DNA from: Pseudocercospora fijiensis CIRAD86
Taxonomy: Eukaryota; Ascomycota; Dothideomycetes; Mycosphaerellales; Mycosphaerellaceae
Assembly: GCF_000340215.1 (NCBI RefSeq)
Contig: NW_006921558.1
Span: forward strand, 26,579-90,578
Reading direction: 5' to 3'
DNA length: 64,000 bases
A program made the translations under genes and the position numbers. A model generated the notes under the pieces. It made no database searches. It was not told where the DNA came from and saw nothing but the letters and a program-made list of their open reading frames with translations. Position 1 is the first letter of the stretch; every line of letters starts with the position of its first letter. Positions 62,012 to 64,000 of this stretch are shown here, one piece after another.

Positions 62012-63300
62012 ACTACTATTTCCGCGACCGTAAGTTCTATCGAACTAGTACGCTATAGTTACGGTATATAACGACCGGCCTCTACTCTACTCTTTTACTA
62101 CTAGTCGTAGAGGCTTAAGAATACTACTATAGGGCGCTCTCGAATAAAGGTTATATAGATTTCGCTAGGACGGTCCTAGCGAAAACATAGCCGGTCGGTC
62201 TTAGTATTTTTTAGGACTTCTATAGGCTAAAGAGATAGGAATAATACGACAAGTCTATATAGTATCGTATTCTGTCTCTTTATAGACTCGCACTAGTAGG
62301 CGTATAGCCTAAGGATTAGAGTTCCTCCGCTTACGTCCGAGCTATACCGCCTACGTTTAACTCCTTTACTAATAAGTCTATTTGCTATATCTACTACTTC
62401 TCGGTTAGGTCCTATTCCTCCTCGGAAGCTTAAACTTCTTCGTAGTATCGTCCTCTACTATATAAGTACTTCGAACGCGTTTCGTAGTATTAGGCGAGCC
62501 GGATATTCCGCCGTCTTCGTCTTCCCTATACTTGCGCTTTAAGTATAGTACTAACTCTATTACTATACCGGTTATAAGTATCTCCTAAACCTTATCCCGC
62601 TACTCTATACTAGTATTAGCCTTAATCGCTACGCTAGGGTAAATAACCTACGAACCTTAGGTAAGAATCTTCTTCGGGCTTAGCTATATATAAACTTAGC
62701 CGCCTTTCTTCGTTTCTGCCTAATTATTAGCGCCTATACTATAGAGTGCTAGCTATATATCTTACTCTCGGTATTAGTCGCTTCGCCCTTATCTCCGTAG
62801 AGACTTTTTAATTTCTAATCTACTACTTCTTTTACTTTCGGGTCTTTCGCTAACTATATCGCAGTTAGTCGTAGCGGTAGTAACGATAATATAATATATA
62901 AATACCGCATCCCGTAGTTCCTCCTCTAACTAGTAGTATAGCGATACCGCGTCTTTCGAGGCTATTTTCTACTATAGTAGTCTATAGTTATTGCGTTACT
63001 AGTCGTAGTACGGTGCCTAGGTAGCTATTAGAACTATACCTAGTACGTAGTAGGGCCTAGCTCGCTACTATAGAAACCGGTAGAGATTCGCTTTCGCGCG
63101 TCGGCTATATTCCTCGAGTCTTTGTTTTAAAAACAAATACAAGCGGAACCCTCCTTCGCTATAGACCTCTATTCTTCCGCGCTCTACCCGCCCTACCTCT
63201 CTATCCTCTATAATACTAGGTCTACGGCACTTAACTATTACGTCGATTTAATACCCGAGTTATATAGTCCTAGTCCTAAGGCGGGCGCTAGCGAGATAAA
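62012..63300 (+). pseudogene. Unknown plus-strand frame after the palindrome
   Basis: A frame is readable for several hundred codons with RIP stops only. It includes YYYFRDRKFYRTSTL, SNKGYIDFARTVLAKT, YRILSLYRLALVGVQPKD, VRAIPPTFNSFTNKS and LYPL-type segments. The family is unknown. The coherent frame runs on into sequence with a different best frame near 63250. Confidence 0.35.
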
Positions 63301-64000
63301 GCCTAAGGTTAGTACTAGTTAGTAAACTAAGCGGAATCGGATACTTACTAATACGGTCTTAGAAGAGCGAGGAGGCCCGGCGTCTCGAGGTTAGCGTCGT
63401 TAGTTACTTAGGCTATATCGACTACTTACTAATATACTTCTAGAAGGGATAGGCGCTAGAAAGCCCTAGAAAAGATCTGCCGCCGACGGCGTAGTATACG
63501 AGTAAGCTAACCGATCCTCGATAGGTAAGTAAACCTTACTAATTATTACGGCCGTATAGAACGTAGCCGCGGAGAGGCTAGCCCGGAAGCCGGACGTAGC
63601 CGAACTTTGTAAACTAAAGAGACTAAGATTCTTGTCTACGATAATAAGGCTAATAAAGAGGTTAAGACGCCGATTAAGAAGCTATAAGGGGCGAACGCGA
63701 CTATCGACTCGTCTTCGCCTACCGACTAAATTCGTATCCTATTCGAGAGCAAGATAGCTAACCTCCTCTAGATAGCTAAAATCGATAAGACGCCGCCGTA
63801 GTCGTATAAGCGGGCGCCTACTTTAGGACTTAATAAATATTTAGTGCCCTCGGATAACCCGAAATTATTCTACGCTTAGAACCCTAGAACCTAAGCCTAA
63901 GGAGGTATTATCGGCGAGGTCTTTATACTAGATTTAATACCTAGTAAGAAGTATATACGTAGTAACCTAGAGATCGAGCCTATACCTATCTAGCTACTAG
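63301..64000 (+). pseudogene. Unknown plus-strand frame, cut by window end
   Basis: The last 400 bases give a clear frame: KETKILVYDNKANKEVKTPI, IRILFESKIANLL, IAKIDKTPP, YKRAPTLGLNKYLVPSDNP, GGIIGEVFILDLIPSKKYIR and SNLEIEPIPI, continuing past the window. Upstream of about 63600 a neighbouring frame reads NVAAERLARKPDVAELCKLKR. The family is unknown. Confidence 0.4.

Overview
The window looks like a heterochromatic, repeat-filled block from a filamentous ascomycete (Pezizomycotina) that has been through repeat-induced point mutation (RIP). CpA and TpG are scarce, TpA is in great excess, and almost every coding frame is studded with TAG/TAA where CAG, CAA or TGG would be expected. The longest uninterrupted frames are only 60-84 codons. 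I see no intact protein gene, no tRNA or rRNA, no CRISPR array and nothing bacterial. Genes were recognised by following one frame through its RIP stops and matching family motifs, so coding features are given as pseudogenes and their ends are approximate.

Layout from the left. 1-4870 is an LTR-bounded unit cut by the window edge, with two unrecognised frames separated by a palindrome. About 5667-10560 (minus) is a Tad-like LINE with a CCHC ORF1 and an endonuclease/reverse transcriptase ORF2. 12625-24879 (minus) is a complete 12.3-kb Ty3/gypsy element with 279-bp LTRs and a CTAC target duplication. It carries GAG-protease, POL (RT-RNase H-integrase), a 76-codon hydrophobic frame and an unexplained 929-codon frame, and five copies of a CCCCGGGG-centred 25-bp palindrome lie in the gaps between these units. 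It interrupts an older unknown frame now split between 10690-12624 and 24884-25810. 26410-28380 and 31451-35360 hold long unrecognised plus-strand frames, with AT-rich sequence between them.

36831-46372 is a 9.5-kb hAT DNA transposon with 20-bp terminal inverted repeats and an 8-bp target duplication. Besides its minus-strand transposase it carries two divergent histone H3 genes and several unknown genes. Clusters of a short GCCGGC repeat lie in at least four of its spliceosomal introns and in its spacers. Right of it are a Ser/Lys/Arg-rich frame, an acidic-tailed frame and a long basic-tailed frame. Next comes a decayed Argonaute Mid-PIWI region (about 56360-57890), with two small hAT-type non-autonomous elements (53648-54413, 57912-58283) on either side. 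An AT-rich core between GATCC-type repeat arrays and hairpins (58795-59760) follows, then further unknown plus-strand frames to the window end.

The points that stand out are histone H3 cargo inside a hAT transposon, an Argonaute relic in the same repeat block, and short GC-rich palindromic repeats that mark the non-coding joints of two unrelated multi-gene elements. These need comparison with other copies in the genome before any function is assigned.
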